Of a stretch of 64,000 nt of DNA, positions 10,168 through 21,109 are shown in pieces. A model generated the notes under the pieces. The model did not search any database. It worked only from the letters and a program-made list of their open reading frames with translations, and was not told the DNA's origin. The number at the start of each line of letters is the position of its first letter. Position 1 is the stretch's first letter. Origin of the DNA: Trichosphaerium sp. ATCC 40318 (Eukaryota; Discosea; Flabellinia; Trichosidae); NCBI GenBank assembly GCA_038496445.1, contig JALMLS010000334.1, positions 124,001 through 188,000 on the forward strand. The letters run 5' to 3'. The translations under genes were made by a program, and so were the position numbers.

Positions 10168-11082
10168 TTATTTACATGTTTTTTTTATTGATTTCAAAAA
10201 CATCGATGGTGACCTGTGTGCCATTCTAATGAAAGGATGGTCTAAAAGATCTTTTGCTTTTGTTCCACGTACAGAACAACATCGTACAAAATCGAGGAGT
10301 GTATCATCGGTAGTTAGTGAGATCATTGCCTCACCGATCAATTTGTTGTTTTTCCACAGGTCTTCAACGTTTTGTGGTGAGTCTACAAAACCTTTCGGTT
10401 TGTAGGTAATACACCGTCGTATCATTAGATCCATTGCCATACGGCCTATGGAGAAAGTATCGTCTGTAGGAGAGTACCCTTCGTGTTGAGCGCTCGGATC
10501 TACAAAACCTGCAGTACCTTCTATTCCATACCCGATGTCCTTTAGCTCTGGTACGCCAACAGCGTGGCCAAAGTCGGCGAGTTTCGGCGTACCGCAAGGC
10601 AAAATCATGACGTTCTCAGGTTTTATGTCGTGGTGAACAATACCTTTCTCTTGCAGTTCGCAAACTGCGTGTAAGACAGCTTTGGTGATGTATGCCGCCG
10701 AAGCCATTTTCAGAGGTTTGTTGGCTGCAAGAGAGGCTGCGTCGCATTTGGCAAGCGGTAGTATGACTGCAGGGCCGTTTGGACCCTTTTCTATGACTTC
10801 TACCGGCCGCATGATATTGTCGCTGGTCGTGAGGCGCTGTATCTTCGCTTCACGTACGAGGTTGCACCGTTCTAGCTTGTTTTCGGCCTTCGAAAGGCCA
10901 CTTCTGTTTACGATTTTCATCGCGTACGTTTCGTCAGTCCTAGTGTCGGTGCAAGTGTAAACAATGCCGCAGCCACCTTTACCGAGAATGGCGTCTTCGT
11001 CGATAACGTACTTCGATTGCTTTGTACTCTTCTTAAAGATGTTGCAGAAAGAGTCGAATCCGTGTTTGAGGGAGGAAAACAT
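10168..11082 (-). CDS. Protein kinase, intronless
   Basis: A 304-residue frame without introns covers a full small protein kinase domain. The glycine loop is GKGGCG (34-39), the ATP lysine is in YAMKIV (Lys56), the catalytic loop is HHDIKPEN (about 150-157, His in place of the HRD arginine), the metl-binding motif is ADFG (169-172), and GTAGFVDPS stands in the APE region. All catalytic Lys/Asp/Asn/Asp residues are present, so it should be active, probably on Ser/Thr. The HHD variant marks it as non-RD, lacking the usual activation-loop arginine contact. Substrates are unknown. Unlike its intron-rich neighbours it has none, and it looks richer in G+C. A short perfect inverted repeat lies 42 bp upstream of its start. 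Confidence 0.85.
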   Translation of the reverse strand: MFSSLKHGFDSFCNIFKKSTKQSKYVIDEDAILGKGGCGIVYTCTDTRTDETYAMKIVNRSGLSKAENKLERCNLVREAKIQRLTTSDNIMRPVEVIEKGPNGPAVILPLAKCDAASLAANKPLKMASAAYITKAVLHAVCELQEKGIVHHDIKPENVMILPCGTPKLADFGHAVGVPELKDIGYGIEGTAGFVDPSAQHEGYSPTDDTFSIGRMAMDLMIRRCITYKPKGFVDSPQNVEDLWKNNKLIGEAMISLTTDDTLLDFVRCCSVRGTKAKDLLDHPFIRMAHRSPSMFLKSIKKTCK

Positions 11083-12333
11083 GATGTGCTTCGAGTATAG
11101 TTATCTTTCGGATTTGTGCGTTTACTCGTGTAGTTTCATAAAAAGCTACACGAGTTTCTTACTATCGTGATATAGAATCTGTGGTCATATACAACGCAAG
11201 GCTCGAAGGGCACGGATTTGAGAAGTCGAAAGACTTTACTTGCAAAAAGTACCCGAAAACCGGTAGAATTTATAGTAACGTAGCAGCTACGTACCACTAT
11301 TACACATATCCGCTTCACGATAGCATAGCTGATAAAAGTATAGTCTAAAATCAAGAAATAACAGACAAAAAAAGAATCAGAAACAGTTCTAAGGAGGCCT
11401 CTACGTGTGCGAAGGCGTTCTCACTAAGTTCCAACTACTCTGAAGTACGCATTTTTGCTTCTAAAATCCATGATCGGTAGAACTAGCTTACAAGAGCTTT
11501 AAAGTATCGTGTATCTAAGAGGTACACGTCGTGGCTCGCGTTAACGTATTAGAGTCTACAAAATAAAGGCGCACGCTATTTTGAACTGAAAGAGCGCCAA
11601 AAAGGTTACAGTGGCATCACAGTTATACGACTATCTCTCGTATTACATACAAAGCTTATTTGAGAGCGAAAATCAACCGAAAATCGGTAGCGGTACGATC
11701 ACGTTTTTTTTTGAAACCGAAAAGGCAAGTACCAGGTTCAAACCGTCACCAACGCTATGATTCATTTACGTTATAAAATTGGGGCATATTTTGAGCGACA
11801 AGTATTGGAGAGAAGCTACAACAGAAAGATCAACCTTTTTTTGGATCAAAACAACACGAAAACGCCTTACTTTACATCAATAACGTACAACTAGTAAATA
11901 AAGGTTGATTACGCAAATTCTCAGTTCTTCGGATTCTTGCTATTTTGTATTTCCTTAATATCCCTTGTAAATATAGATGAGTCTCAAAATACGCGTGGGA
12001 GATACCACATAGGAACGTAGAAACCTCGTAAGTTGCTTTTAAGCCTTTTTCGAATTTCACTTTTTTTCACATTTGTTTCTCAACAAGACAATCCCGATTT
12101 ACTTCATAACTCCACATCTTAAAACCCAACTTCAAAATCCGTATATCTACTACCGATTGGACTTGATATGCTTTGATTACCGCGTACAACACATTGGAGC
12201 GGTTATCTCAAAAACCATAGCAAACCACAATTTTTTTGCAACAAGAAATTACTTGGTTAAAAGCAAAATCGATTTTTTTATCTAGTGGAAGCATACGAAT
12301 ACAAAAACTACAATATCTATACTTCTGCTTGAC
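11083..12333. other. gene-poor region
   Basis: About 1.25 kb between the kinase and a small plus-strand frame. It has an inverted repeat at its left end (separate entry). The only frames are 60-72 codons, without family resemblance or splice-linked partners. I see no RNA gene. Confidence 0.4.
11124..11155. repeat. perfect inverted repeat upstream of the kinase
   Basis: ACTCGTGTAG at 11124-11133 is matched by its exact reverse complement CTACACGAGT at 11146-11155, with a 12-bp spacer. It lies 42 bp upstream of the kinase start (11082, minus strand). It could be a dimeric transcription-factor site or a hairpin in the 5' leader. Confidence 0.6.
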
Positions 12334-12603
12334 ATGTCAAGACTACTCCGAGCAGTGCGAAAGTACGCTCGTAAAAAATACGATTCTCTCCTGGGCAGAC
12401 CATTAGTGATTAAAGTCACGGTCACAGTCCCTAAAAGCATCCTGGTTCACACCAGACCAAACTACACCTACGCTCTGACTTGGGACCCACAGGTAGAAGA
12501 CCTCTACTACCCACCTACAGGCGTAGAAAATATCATAATGATATCCAGCTATGACATAGATCTAGCAAAAATGGCATTCGAAGGCGGAAGCCCAAGAATG
12601 TGA
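12334..12603 (+). CDS. Small orphan frame followed by a poly-A tract
   Basis: An 89-residue frame with a basic N-terminus (MSRLLRAVRKYARKKYDS) followed by a beta-rich stretch (PLVIKVTVTVP). I recognise no family. The stop at 12601-12603 is followed by about 50 bp of nearly pure A. That would fit a retroposed cDNA with its poly-A tail, but could also be a low-complexity run. Coding status is uncertain: there is no intron evidence and the frame is short. The frames on the opposite strand are artefacts of the poly-A tract. Confidence 0.3.
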   Translation: MSRLLRAVRKYARKKYDSLLGRPLVIKVTVTVPKSILVHTRPNYTYALTWDPQVEDLYYPPTGVENIIMISSYDIDLAKMAFEGGSPRM

Positions 12604-12651
12604 AAAAAAAAAAAAAAAAACAAAAAAAAAACAAAAAAAAAAAAAAAAAAA
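12602..12651. repeat. poly-A low-complexity tract
   Basis: About 50 bp of A broken by three single bases, directly after the stop of the small frame. On the minus strand it generates spurious phenylalanine-rich frames. Confidence 0.8.
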
Positions 12652-13287
12652 TTTTGCTGGAAAATCCTTTGCAACACAAAGAGGTTGTTGCACTTTTTGA
12701 ACAAAAATAAAACAGCAAAAACTAGTGTCAACCGCATGGTAAAAGCCTATGCCTTTACAAGGCATCTTTACCAAAGAAGAGCACAAACCGAAAAAGCTCA
12801 AAATAAAAAAAATCACTAAAACCATAACTTCGTACTTGTGTCTAAACGAACTCTTTGTAAGTCACAATCGCGTATGCTTTAGCTTTTAAATCGTTTTTGT
12901 CGGTTCAGCCAATTTTAGTTGAGATCACGTTTCGAGCATTAAAAACACCGTTGATAGTGCTTTTAACGCTCGCAGATTTCTCAGTGTTCCGTAGTACGTT
13001 TTTATCAATAAGGACTGGCCATTTATTGCTTTGTGTATTCACTGGCTATAACTGTCGGCTAGAATGCCGTTTAACTACAGTTAATATTGACTCGTTACAA
13101 GACGTAGGTAAATAACACTACAACAGTCTACTTTAAAAGCATATTGAAAGGTTGACAGGCATAAGGATGTTGCTAGCACTACAGTTCCAAATTGTAAATA
13201 AAAAACAGGCCTGGCTCGGCCAGTTAAGCCACAAGCTTTTGTTTTTGAAACTTGGCGCGAAAAACAATTAATACCGCCAATTGCTAG
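12652..13287. other. intergenic, no gene seen
   Basis: About 640 bp before the MAD3/BUB1 gene. Short plus-strand frames are not supported by splicing or homology. It probably includes that gene's promoter. Confidence 0.4.
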
Positions 13288-16200
13288 ATGGGCTCTATGG
13301 CTGATTTAGCCGCCGTGTGGCCGCCCGTTGTTAATGATTTTGATCAAGTTGTACAAACTACAAAGAAACAGGTTGGTATGGCTTACATAATACTGACACT
13401 AACCAATAATAGAAGAATAGATTGGGTGCGAGCCTGTATAAGAAATTAGTGTACGCGTTTTTTATTTTAGCGGCCTCTAATCGCCTCAAAGAGAGTTCGA
13501 AAACCTTGTAGACATGGAACCAACTGCCGCTACTTGGGTTAAATACGCCGATTGGGCAAGAGAAAACAGTAATGATCCAGAATGGCTTGAACTCCTCCTA
13601 GGACGATGTATTGCGTGCGTTTTTACATTTTGTAGAGTATCTACGCGCGTAATGAACCCGTTTTTGACATTTTTGAAAATACTAACGCTAAACTAGGTTC
13701 ATCGTTGAAGATAGTATTCCAGCAACGCCCTGGTTTTGTCAAGTCTGTATTGAGTGGGTGCGTAGTGAAAAAACGTTTTTTTTATCTTGGCGCTCATTTC
13801 GCTACTAGGCTGGGTTTGCTACTGAAAATACTATGCGACTGACACGCGTTGCGGCTTTATATCGACAAAAGATTGGCATGGACGTCGCTTCACTATACTT
13901 GTCTTGGGCGAAATACCTAGGTAGGTATAATACTACGCGTAGCGAGAAAAAATCAAATCTCAAACAAGTAGACGGAGCATTCGCGTTTTTCACTCAAAAA
14001 AAAAAAAAATCAAAAAAATCATGATTAACACGTGTTTATTTAGAGCTCGCCAATGAACCTGACCAAGCACGATACGTCGTGGAACTAGGTTTAGGTGCTG
14101 GCGCACAACCAACAAGAGATCTAGAAGATAAAAAAGCCAAAAGATTATTGTCTATAAAGCCAGGTGTAATTGTAAACTCGAACACTTTCAAAGATTTGAA
14201 CCCTCTTGATGTCAATGGTCAACGTAGAGATGGTAGACCTGGTCAAGGTCATCGTATAGAAATGCCAGTATATCATAGTTTAATAAAACCTGGTGAGCTT
14301 TTGCTCACACAGAGTTTTGAGGAGTTGCGCGCAATGGTAGGTTCAAACAAGTTCCATTTTTTTTTTTTTTTCGAACAAATTTTTTGAGTTTTCGCGTTTG
14401 CTAGTCCTCTTACGTGCAGCTGACTTATTTATAATAGCGTAAATATGGGACCATTTCATACCCGCCAAAGACTACTTCTGATCCGCTGTTCCCAGAGCAG
14501 CATTTGATGGATCAAGGCACATCTTCAATGGATTTATCTGATTTTGGTGTAAGTTATTCCAAAACGTTTTTGAAGCTATTTAGACGCCTAACTTACTGTT
14601 TTGTAGTTTGAGGATGATGCAGAGTTCTTTGCTGTTAAATTACCTGAAACTAAAGAGAAATCAGTTACAAGGAGCATACCAAAGCCACATCAACCGAAAT
14701 CATCACTTCTAAAGCCTAGGGTAACGCAGAAAGCTCCAGAGAGATCTATAGACTATGATGAAGTAATAAAACCTAAAGTGAAGGCTTTACCGAAACCTAA
14801 GTTTAAAACAACAACTAAAGTAGATTCATCTGTTATAATGGATAGTCTTGTTGTTGGAGGTGAGACAGAAGAGATTGGTGGGTCACAATATTTTGTCATA
14901 AAGAAGTACAAAGATGGAAAGTTTTTATTACGCAAAATAAGTGATCCTCAAGTACGTTTGAATACATCCAAGGATTTTTGTGTCAGAAATTGACAATTTT
15001 TTTTGATTCTCTTATCTTGCACGTCACTTCTTTTTTGTTCTTTTTTGCAATGTATATAAATATTATTTTAAATACGTGACTGCTTTATTTTTCCAAAAGA
15101 AGGTTCTTGTCTCTCAACTCTACATGCTTTCTTGTTTTTTTCTTATTTTTTTTGCGCTGGAATTTCTGTAGTGATTATTTTTTTAGGATTCTCCTGATAC
15201 GTATGCATTGCGTATCAATTGCCATAATCATAGACAGATATTGGATGTATTTTTGATGTCTCTTGCCTCTCCAATGGTGCGTAAACTAGCGTTTTGTGCT
15301 CGTTGGTTCTTGTTGTAACACTTGTCCTTAGCTTCGATTATTTGTTTGCCCAGTCGATTTTATACAGTATGACCCTCATACACACATACAAATTACAGCC
15401 AGAACTCGTGTATCAGTTCGTGTACGTATAAGAGCAATTTGTCTTTAACGTGGAGAAAAATCTTTTGTTTGTGCATTTCACTTGAGTTTTCTTTGTGATT
15501 TTTCGGCCCGTTGGAAATATTCTTGCAATTACCAGTTGAACTTTTCGACCCAACCACTTTCAAAAATCTTTCTTTTGCTAATGGATACGGCCATACAACC
15601 ATGAAAACTCCGTGTCTCTTTCCGAACCGCGAAGATAAGCATGGTATGGCCCTGCCAGTACTTGGGTCCGTGAGGACCAGGGAACGTAGGGTGCTGTATT
15701 CATTTTGCTTTTTTTTTCATTCGCTGGGACGCATAAGGGTTTTTATGGCTTGGTTTCAGCATGTTGTAGTTTGGAGTTATATCCGAGTTTTTTTTATGGT
15801 TGTTTTTGAAATTGTTTTGGTTTTTTTTCGTTTTTTACTAATGATATCTTTGAAGGATATGAAAGAGTCTTGCAACGTTATTATGGAACCATTGGTTATT
15901 TTCTATGCCATTGATATGCTTATGATTGTGAGGGCCCTGCATAAGGCCGGTATGGCGCACAATAACATCAGTCCTGATACTTTATTCATAAGATCTCTAC
16001 CTACAAGTACGATTTCTTGATCAAGCCACAGCTGTCTCTTACTCTGTTATAGTTCCTATGCTTCCTAAATGGTCTAGTGATCTTTTAGAACCATTAAAGG
16101 CAACGACGAGTCACTGGAGAGAGCATGGGCTTCTCCTTGCTGATTTTGATGATGCAACCAATGAAAAAGAAAACTATGTACATTTCTATTATTTTTTGTT

Positions 16201-16637
16201 TGGCTATGCCTGCTGACTAGAGTATTAGGATGACCTTTTGGGTGTTGCATCTACTGTATTCTATCTTATGACAAAGAAGAAACTTGACACAACCTCAAAA
16301 GAGGTCCCTAGACTACCAAAGTACGTACAGACGTAAAACGACTTTCCTTGAATTTTATTAGGATTTTTTTTTTTGTTTTTTCATGAGCTGAAAAACCGCT
16401 CATTGCGTCTATGTTTCCTCGTATCTTATTGCGTTTTATAGGGCTGTACAGAGTGATTTCTGGATAAAATTCTTTGAGCTAATAATCGAGACACGAGGGC
16501 CTGTAAATGAAGTATTAAATCTTCTTTTTGATGGTTTCAAGTCACACTTAAGCAGAAATGCAAAGTTTGTGCGTTTGATTAGGAAGAAGCTATTAGACAT
16601 GTACATGAAATGTAATTTAGTAAATGACACGTTGTAA
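13288..16637 (+). CDS. Spindle-checkpoint MAD3/BUB1-like protein with C-terminal pseudokinase
   Basis: A multi-exon gene. The N-terminal TPR-like Mad3/Bub1 homology region is clear: QVEFENLVDMEP, ATWVKYADWAREN, LELLLGRCI, then GMDVASLYLSWAKYLE and QARYVVELGLGAGAQP. A basic, proline-rich linker follows. The C-terminus aligns with the BUB1 kinase fold: TYALRINC at the VAIK strand, MLMIVRALHKAGMAHNNISPDT at the catalytic loop (20 residues shown: positions around 15910-15980), LLLADFDDA at the DFG site, LLGVASTVFYLM in the aF helix. Three catalytic features are altered: Lys to Arg, HRD Asp to Asn, and DFG to DFD. It therefore looks like a BUBR1-type pseudokinase. These proteins hold the anaphase-promoting complex until kinetochores are attached. 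No KEN box is obvious in my reading. Start ATG 13288, stop TAA 16635-16637. Confidence 0.8.
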
Positions 16638-16789
16638 CATCATCATTTATTGACTGACACGCTTTCCTTTTTTATTCTGGTCCCTGGCCTTCTATTTGAC
16701 GTTTTACTAAACACAACTCGATTTAGCCTAGTTTTTTAGGCCTGGAATTCGAGAGACTAATGCAACATTCTTTTTTTGCCCTTCGCAGG

Positions 16790-19421
16790 ATGGTATCAAG
16801 GTAATCAGCCTTATTAGTATTCGTATTTTGTTTGGAAAGCGTACTGAACGTTCAAAAAATTTATTATAGTTGTTTTTGGAGTTTACTATACCCTAGAAGG
16901 TTTATTTTATCTATTCTTCTCGCGTCTATTGTCTGGGTTAACGCTTGGCCAACAAAAGAACCTTTTTGGCCTCATTACCCAGACAGAAATCTCCAAATTC
17001 TTGATGGCACGTGGTCATTTGCGTACAAGGTAAACTTTTCTTCCCAAAATTCTGAAAAACCGTTTTGGCTTCTTTTCGCGTAACCGGCGTTAGCGACGGA
17101 AAAAACCCAAACCATACTTCTTTACGCTTTCCGGATACTAGTTTGTAAACGACCAAAATTTGACTACAGTTGTTGTCGAAAAGTTGTTCAAAAATCCTTA
17201 GGACAACTTTGATCTTGATAATATATCACCAAGTGCTATCAACACAAATGAGCCTGTTACTGTACCAAACGCTTTTGATGTAGCTCCACCAGGAATACTT
17301 GGAAGACGCGGAACTGCTTTCTATAGAACAACGTTTGACTTACCTCCTGGTAAAAAAGGAATGATTTATTTCTCAGCTTGTTCTTTTTATTGTCATGGCA
17401 CGTGTTGAATGATTATTCATTTAAGTTTGTACTTGTTTTTTGTAAGATAGCTAATTTGGTTAGCGTTTATTGATGGTAAATCAATTGGTGATCATCGCGC
17501 TGGAGGATACCAGCCATTTTGGTTCGAAATTCCAGAAAGTACACAAAAAACACGTGAAATTTTCGTTGCCGTTGACAACCGCTTCAACAAAGAAACAGGT
17601 TCAAAAGTGTACTCATTAATGAGTTGAATCTTATTCTTTAAATAGCTCCTACGCATACTGGAGGAGGTTTCTGGGAATACGGAGGAATAACGCGAAACGT
17701 CATTGTACATGAACTTCCTTCAGATACCTTTATCTTGAGAGTTGAGACTTTCACAGTCAGTATATCAGGGACGATTGACGCAAATGTTATATTCAGTGGT
17801 AGAAATATATCTAAAGCTACAATATCATACAGATTCGATGATGACAAAGAATCACCTACTCAAACAATGACAGTAGCAAACTCAACAATTTCAATCAACA
17901 ACATTAAAGTTCCAAACGCAAAACCTTGGTCTTTGAAAACTCCTAATCTCCATACAATGGACGTATGGCTTCACGATGATAGCGGTAAAAAAATAGACCA
18001 CGTGATAGTAAGGTTCGGATTACGGGTATTGGGAGTAGACAAGGCAACATATCGGTTTACAATCAATGGAAACATCATTAAACTCCACGGTTACAACAGA
18101 CACACGATGTATAACGATACAGGTTCAGCTTTGACTCTCGAACAAGTTCATCAAGATGTCGCTCTTTTAAGAGACTCCGGTGCTAATTATGTGCGTGGTG
18201 CTCACTATCCACAAGACCAGAGATTTTTGGATCTATGTGATGAATATGGTATTGGCACGTTTAGCTACTATTTTGAAAACACTCAGCTGACTTGTTGTTG
18301 TTAGCAATATGGGAAGAAACACTAGGCCCTGGCGTAACCACAAGCGATCTTTTAAACCCTTACTTCATGAAGTACCAAATACAAGCTGTAAATGAGATGA
18401 TTGATGCCTCAGTAAACCATCCCAGTACGCTTTTAAGATACTGATTTTTTATTGGTTTTAAAGACTTGCTAACGCTTTTAAGGTGTTATCTTTCACGGGT
18501 TTTATAATGAGGGTCCTTCTAACGATGCTAAAGCATGCGCTGGATATAAAGCAAGCTCTGATGCTATCAAAGCCAGAGTAGGTTCATCACGTTTTGTCAC
18601 ATGGGCCAACGATCACGGAATGAGTGACGTTTGTATGGAATATGCAGATGTTATCAGTTTCAACAGTTACCCAGCATGGTAAGCAACTTTATTTTTGAAT
18701 AACTGGCTTGGTGTTCTATAACAAATTCTGTCGTTTAGATAACTAACCTGAAGGATAGGTATAACAACTACGGTGATTTGAACTATACAACAATTTATTG
18801 GAATGATCAAGCGACTCAAGTCCATGAGAAACACCCAGGTAAACCTTTTTGTATAAGTGAGACTGGTGCTGGTGGTGTATGGGAATATACAAATACAACA
18901 GCCATTAAATGGAGCCAGCTATACCAAAACGAAGTTGTTAAAAGAGGTACCCTCTGCAGCAAAAAAAAACCTCAACAAAACCGACAAAGTTCTACATGTC
19001 AAAACCTGGTATGGTTTCATACCTTGCCCAGCATTTTATAGTATACGGATAACGTCTTTTCCGTCTTCCTTAACAATAGAATAAGAGCTTGAGTTGTATT
19101 TTTTCTTAGAAGAAGCAAATGTTCACCTTTTTTCTTATTTTACTTGTGTAGATGTAAGTGTTGCTCTTTCTAATGAATATATATCTGGCATTACTGTGTG
19201 GCAGTTCAGTGATATAAAAGCAAACGATGCAAACACAAAAAAGTGTGGACAATGCAAATACATACATAGCTAACACAAATAACTGTGGATATATTGATGT
19301 AACGTGTGGAAGACCAGGAGGAGAGAATCATAAAGGTTCTGTTGATTTTTGGCGTAGGAAAAAAATGGTTTATACATCTGTAAAAAGTTTGTACACTTCA
19401 TTAGACAATGTACTAAGGTAA
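16790..19421 (+). CDS. Secreted beta-glucuronidase-like glycoside hydrolase family 2
   Basis: Exon 1 (16790-16800) joins exon 2 (16900-17029) in phase and completes a signal peptide (MVSRFILSILLASIVWVNA). The order then follows GH2: sugar-binding domain (ILDGTWSFAY, GTAFYRTTFDLPPG, GGGFWEYGGITRNV), Ig-like domain, and TIM barrel (INGNIIKLHGYNRH, NYVRGAHYPQDQRFL, LCDEYGI). The acid/base Glu is in GFYNEGPSND and the nucleophile Glu in CISETGAGG. End motifs are GITVWQFSDI and GGENHKGSVDFWRR. It should release terminal beta-glucuronic acid, or a related sugar, in the secretory or lysosomal system. The last two blocks are in different frames. A 25-nt GT-AG intron at 19245-19269 restores continuity. 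The stop at 19419-19421 overlaps the LRR frame on the other strand. Confidence 0.85.
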
Positions 19422-19790
19422 ATATGCATGTTTGAACCATTGTGAGCAGGTGATTTAACACGATCATGTGTAACATTTCGGCAATACATATCATTAATAG
19501 CATGAACACCTTTCAATGCTTTTATAGCTTCATCAGTAACGAAAGTATGCGACAGGTCAATTGTATGAACACCAACCAGTGCTTTAACACCCTCATCTGT
19601 AATTTGTTGGTTATGAGACAGGTTAATTGTATGAACACCAGCCAATGCTTTAACACCTTCGTCAGTTATATAACAGGCCAGTAGGTTAATCAAATGAACG
19701 CCAGCCAATGCTCTAACACCATTGTCAGCGACTAAACTCGTAATGTACTGTGCATTGTAGCATTGGACGAAGTTTGGGGCGGTTTGGCTA
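19370..19790 (-). pseudogene. LRR protein fragment (about 23-residue repeats)
   Basis: A minus-strand frame carries four or five leucine-rich repeats of about 23 residues built on LxGVHTINLSHxxxITDEGVKA, visible in DNA as a near-69-bp tandem repeat on the plus strand. The frame is open from about 19800 to a stop at 19370 but has no ATG upstream of the repeats. It overlaps the last 50 bp of the beta-glucuronidase gene. I see no convincing upstream exon. It looks like a fragment of a larger LRR protein of the kind common in protists, or its last exon. Function unknown. Confidence 0.5.
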
Positions 19791-19799
19791 AAACCATTT

Positions 19800-20328
19800 T
19801 TTATTTTTTGGATAATATTTCACTAGTTTATATAAAAGCGAAAATAAATACATCTACTACTAACAGATATTCCTATTGTAATTAATCTTATGAAAGGTTT
19901 TGGCCTCCGCGTTGACATTGGTCCGGGATGGGCGTCTCTTGACTGCTGTTACCTTCGTTACAGTATTTAATCGGGTATTGAAGGATTAAACCTGATTCAG
20001 CAACATTCTACCTTAACTCCGTGGAATGGTGTTCGACAGGCGCTCAGGTAGGGATCTCCGTAACACAGGGACTTTGTGGCACCTTATACTGTCGCATTGT
20101 AATCAATGGACTTTTTTTGGTTTCAACAAATATTCCTTTGATTTTGACCTTTTTGCTCCAGTCTCTTTATTTCCGTCAACTGCTATATTGGCCTCTAACG
20201 CAAACTTTCTAAAAATTATAACATTTCCAGTTTAAGTGAATAGTGGATACAATACCTAAACTGTATTCAATTTATTTTCTCAGAATATTCTAGCTGACAG
20301 TGTAGTTTATTTTACGAAACAAATCGTA
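19800..20328. other. intergenic, no gene seen
   Basis: About 530 bp upstream of the F-box/MYND-like gene. Overlapping short plus-strand frames (20021-20235) look like noise. Confidence 0.4.
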
Positions 20329-21060
20329 ATGACAACAACAGAGATTCTTAACTACGACTGTTACTACTGTATTCTTGAATGCGTTAAAATGAGTAGGCGA
20401 GTATACAAAGCCATAACTGTGGTATGCAGAGCTTGGTACCAAATAGCAGAACAACTTGACCTTGTAACACCAGTTGCCAAAGACTATGCAACCAGTGTCA
20501 TTACACGAAATTATGAAGGCTCAAAGGATTATACAAAGTTCAAAGATGGCATAGATTGGCTAAGGGTTTGCAAGTCCTACAACTCTTTTCGTTATGCACG
20601 TTGCAGCTTTTGTGAAAGTTTTCTTCACAATGATCTTGATAAACCGAATGCAAACACATGTCCACTTTGTGAATGTTATGCGTTTTGCAATGCAGAATGC
20701 TTTTTTAAAGCACGCAGAACACATAAGCACCATTGTGGACATAAGATAAAAGCACCATCATACAACAGGCTTGGTACTGTTTCAATACAGGAACAAAAAA
20801 GCAAAGTGTTTATTGAAGCTGGCAATACAAATATAAAGAGCATTACCTGGTTCAAGGATAGCCAAGAAGTACAGCAAGGTATTAAAAGACGTCAATTTTT
20901 TACTAAGCTCTTTGAACAACGGAAGCTTTTTGTAAGCATGATCTGTGAAATAAACGTGTCACAATAGAACATAAATGGTGTTAAGAGTCATATTAGTAAA
21001 AAAAAGCGACATCACGACGAATTGTTAGTGCAGTTTGATGTAACGAAACAAATGCCTTAA
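20329..21060 (+). CDS. F-box-like protein with MYND-type zinc finger
   Basis: Two exons, 20329-20931 and 20968-21060, joined by a 36-nt intron (GTAAGC...ATAG) in phase 0, give about 231 residues; without splicing the frame stops at 20967. The N-terminus has an F-box-like helix pair ending VVCRAWYQIAEQL. Residues 92-136 match the MYND ligand pattern: CSFC, CPLC, CYAFCNAEC, then HKHHC. MYND fingers bind proline-rich peptides, and the F-box would link to SCF; both roles are inferred. The C-terminus is basic (SKKKRHHDE). The JmjC gene begins only 49 bp downstream on the same strand. Confidence 0.65.
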
Positions 21061-21109
21061 CTTAGTTAAGTTTCTTCCTGTTCTGGTTGTAATCCAATTA
21101 TCTGTAAAG

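Noticed and set aside
12533-12825. Three overlapping minus-strand frames rich in phenylalanine
   Set aside because: They are translations of the poly-A tract at 12602-12651 on the other strand and have no independent support.
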